This document shows positions 61,081 to 64,000 of a DNA stretch of 64,000 nucleotides, piece by piece. Origin of the DNA: Sphagnum magellanicum (lineage: Eukaryota; Streptophyta; Sphagnopsida; Sphagnales; Sphagnaceae); NCBI GenBank assembly GCA_021904315.1, contig CM038912.1, forward strand, positions 18,811,061 through 18,875,060, in the 5' to 3' direction. The translations under genes and the position numbers were made by a program. The notes beneath the pieces were generated by a model that did not search any database, was not told the DNA's origin, and worked only from the letters and a program-made list of their open reading frames with translations. Each line of letters opens with the position of its first letter. The stretch's first letter is position 1.

Positions 61081-62419
61081 GACTTTTGACAGTGCTTGCT
61101 GAACTTACCCTACTTGTTGCAGGTGAAGCTATGAGATGCGAGTTTCTTTCCAGAACAGGATTCTTCACACACTCATGCCCTTTCCCTGCAACTGGGTGAG
61201 ATTCTCCTGTTCTCATCACATGTCTGCTAGTATCAGATGCACGTGTTAACTCCTTGACAGTACTGCTCCCACCTTCAACATCCTACAGTTTCAAATTTGA
61301 CTAACACTCTGCCTCTTTCTTGTGGAGTTGCCTTCTGTGACTTATTTGTCTCTGGAGGGGTGATCCTGGGCTGCCCAAGTGCTCCAGATCTCGGTGACTG
61401 GTAGATGTGGATACTCTCATGACGGGTACTGTAGGTTTAGGATAATGATTGGTAGTTGCTGCCACACTTGCCCCCCACAGATAGCTGATTCTGACATCTC
61501 TTCAGTGGCTATACCCTCTATCGCTTCTGTAGCCATCCTCTCCATGTACAGATGCTTAATGATCACACAAACTGACGGTCTAAATTTCAGTCTTATTACA
61601 TTGACACATGCAGCAACCGCAATAACATATCATGTCCCCTCTCTCAACCTAGTACTGTATCCTCAGAGCTCAGATTCCACTTTGAGAGGTTTTGGCCATA
61701 AAGATCTACATAGAGCCACACATTCCCAAATTGTAGACTCAAAGGGCAGCTGCCAAAATGCACCCTCCAGTACAGAGCCTTGTGGGTATTCATTCTATTG
61801 ATTTCATGCCCATACAAAGAGCTTTCAGTGGGTAATACCAGTATTCAAAGCATATGATCTTCTGTATCAAACTGAAACTCTTGCAAGAATATCTCACATC
61901 TCTGCTATGTGGTAGATGATGTGGCAATGACCTTTCCTGAATTTCTGGGTTGAAGTTCAGGTTGCTCATATTTGGGCTCTTGAAGGTTTCGTCAATAATG
62001 AATGTAGTGACAGTCAACTGTTGCAAGATGGTGTGCAACATACTCAGCCTTCATTTTGAAGAGCTCCATAAGCCTCCTCCCTACCTGTCTTACAAAACAA
62101 ACAAAATGTGAGACTTTCCAAATATCTTGTGATCAGTTGTTGTAATTCACACAAGACACCTCCTGATCAGAAAGGATGAGCAGAAAGACCCTTTGCAGGA
62201 GTTCTGAAACTACCTGAATTTCTCTAAGATAATACTTGAACTTGCTGGCTCATTAGGTTGTTGCATTGGGTCATCTTCGTGCAGTGTGCTTCAGGTGTTT
62301 TAGTGATACCCTAGGCTTTTGATCAAGTGCTGTGTGCCTGCCCACTGTCCGTTGATGATTGTTGCCATTTGGTACTCGCCTGATGTAATGCACAAAGTAA
62401 GAAGAAGCCTACTATACCC

Positions 62420-63520
62420 TCCCTTTGCAAACATGGTTTGCAATAACCATGAGCACTACTGAATACCCTTTGTGTACAACAGCATTGCTGACACTATGCA
62501 CAGAAGTGGTGCAAATCAACCCACTGAGTAATTATGGAATACTACAAGACATATAATGTGACAGAGCAAGATGCAAAGATGGATTTCCAGCACCAGCAAT
62601 GGTCATCCTCCACAAACAACTGCAATGTAAGTCTGACACACACAACTGCAACGTAAGTTCACATAAACAATCAATCACCCTGTTGCACTGGTATCAAACA
62701 CATTTCCAAATTCAAACTACAGCTGACCCAGGCAGATGCTAGATGGGATGGAAGAAGAGCTTGATGTGAAGAGTGTCCCTGTACAAGGCAGGAGTGTCCC
62801 CTCTGCTCCCAAAACCAGCAGCCATGATGGGTAGTTTTGAGAAGGGACTTTCTTAAAGGATCTAGTTGGGTTTCTCAATGGAAATGTGATTGGCTCCTTC
62901 CACCTGTGTCCCCAGGGTGATATCCTCCCAGCAATGTCAATGGCACCAAAATTCCAAACCACAAGGTGAAGAAGAAAAGAGAGATGGCGCCTGGTGCCAG
63001 TACTGTCACTTCCACAGAGGATGAAATTCAGCACTGTGACTTGTAAAAAGGCAATTCCAGGAAAGAAAGAAGCCACTCATCATGAAACTGATATCCAACC
63101 TTTGGAGTCTCCTGAGATTATTCTTCACATACTTGAAGCCATGTAACTGGCCACAATTTTTTTCCAGAATAGGTGTAGCAACACCCATGCCTGTGAGGAG
63201 CATCCCACTGGACAGCGGGAACATGAATCCAATTGCTACAACTGCCATACCAGTAATTGTAGCACAAAATGCTTCAGAAATCTGGGTGTGAAAAACATCA
63301 CCAACTATCAACTCCCACCCAAGAGCTCCTCTCTGTCAATGGAGCTATCACTTCCTTGTTAAGCTCTTCACACATTGTCATAAATCACCGCACACTGTTC
63401 TCAAAAGAACCACAAACAAAATTCCAGCCAGAAACAAGATCGCCATGAGGAAGTTCAACATTGAAAAGCAATGCACCCGTGCTCATTCCATTTTCATCTA
63501 TGCATCCCACCCATTGTCGC
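62420..63520 (-). pseudogene. TM9 superfamily (nonaspanin / endomembrane protein 70) pseudogene
   Basis: On the minus strand, blocks in different frames line up with the membrane domain of plant TMN proteins. They are FSMLNFLMAILFLAGILFVVLLRT (63480-63400), VGDVFHTQISE (near 63305), GMAVVAIGFMFPLSSGMLLTGMGV, FFPGIAFLQVTVLNFILCGSDSTG (63070-63000), GHRWKEPITFPLRNPTR, SQNYPSWLLVLGA, FVEDDHCWCWKSIFASCSVTLYV (near 62620-62550) and GYSVVLMVIA. The true family has nine membrane spans and works in Golgi/endosome sorting. Frameshifts and stops separate almost every block, so it is non-functional. No intron was seen over 1.1 kb; whether it is a retrocopy cannot be decided, since the ends are not visible. 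Confidence 0.85.
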
Positions 63521-63559
63521 TACTGTGTTCTATTGCACTCAGGCTGTAACATCACAGGA

Positions 63560-63910
63560 GTTGTACACATTCTGTGATGGCCCTGACTTTGACTCCCTGA
63601 GGTGGATCAAAAGCAGCTTTGACATGATCAGATGATAGTGCAGCCTTCAAAGCTGCATCGGTAATGTGCAGCAGCACTGCATGTCCTGCGACACCTCAAA
63701 TCCCTGTAACCATGAAAGTCGCAGCCAAATCTGCAACAGCAGACCCAGCAATAAAAGCATCTCTTTCGCAACCAGTCATCATGATAACAAATTGCCTGCT
63801 CCACTGTTGTGCTTGCTGCAGATTTTGAGGTTATAACTGCACCCATTGTCATGCTATCTTCATATTGTTGTTGTGGAGATTTCTCTGCAATTTTCTGGAT
63901 ATGTGGCAAC
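63560..63910 (-). pseudogene. Unassigned coding-like segment at window end
   Basis: Minus-strand translation gives an amphipathic, Ala-rich reading: PHIQKIAEKSPQQQYED, then after a shift DAFIAGSAVADLAATFMVTG, then a stop, then LLHITDAALKAALSSDHVKAAFDPPQGVKV. The composition looks like former coding sequence and it sits upstream of the TM9 pseudogene, but I could not match it to that family or any other. Confidence 0.4.
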
Positions 63911-64000
63911 TAGCCAGTGCCACATACATTGTTGCTGATGGTAACCTAAATCTTCAAGAGACTTGTGCTACCTCTACACTGCTCTCTATTTTGATTCGCA

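Noticed and set aside
61379..61801. 140-codon plus-strand frame
   Set aside because: It has no recognisable domain and poor coding character; the neighbourhood looks like decayed minus-strand sequence.
1..64000. CRISPR arrays, bacterial operons, rRNA genes
   Set aside because: Repeats found are contiguous tandem units without regular unique spacers, genes carry spliceosomal introns, and no rRNA sequence was recognised.

Overview
The window reads as nuclear DNA of a land plant. Genes have many short spliced exons with GT-AG introns. There is a Ty1-copia retrotransposon with a plant-type primer-binding site, a plant-specific ATX3/4/5-type trithorax methyltransferase, class I small heat-shock proteins, and short CCCTAAA (plant telomere-type) motifs. 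The species cannot be read from the sequence. The large GTPase/zinc-finger/VWA gene has an architecture I do not know from flowering-plant model genomes, so a bryophyte, lycophyte or fern is my guess (inference only).

Layout. 1-5386: a Ty1-copia element with nearly identical LTRs but an internal region broken by stops and frameshifts. 6936-15790 (minus): an 11-exon gene for a protein of about 2,444 residues joining a dynamin/GB1-like GTPase, Cys/His-rich repeats and a C-terminal VWA domain. 15.9-23.4 kb: AT-rich intergenic DNA with microsatellites and two non-autonomous DNA transposons, each inserted in one copy of a small tandem duplication. 23440-35705 (minus): a 28-exon ATX-type histone methyltransferase (PWWP, PHD fingers, SET, post-SET), with a GC-rich leader at 35.7-36.9 kb. 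37-45.7 kb: AT-rich transposon graveyard with a MITE, a decayed PIF/Harbinger transposase and a Myb/SANT-like fragment. 46.0-48.6 kb: a head-to-head pair of class I sHSP genes around a heat-shock-element promoter region. 51.1-51.8 kb: a third sHSP-like promoter facing a seven-unit minisatellite instead of a coding region. 52.4 kb: a second copy of the 39 kb MITE. 53172-55196 (plus): a five-exon gene for a basic, Ser/Lys-rich nuclear protein. 55.2-62.4 kb: no gene recognised. 62.4-63.5 kb (minus): a TM9/nonaspanin pseudogene, with an unassigned coding-like segment up to the window end.

The genes do not form a pathway. The coherent units are the sHSP pair with its duplicated promoter, and the PIF/Harbinger remnants with the MITE family. 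Exon boundaries of all five intact genes were worked out by hand from GT/AG (one GC/AG) signals and checked for phase: every junction keeps one open frame. They are still predictions without transcript support.
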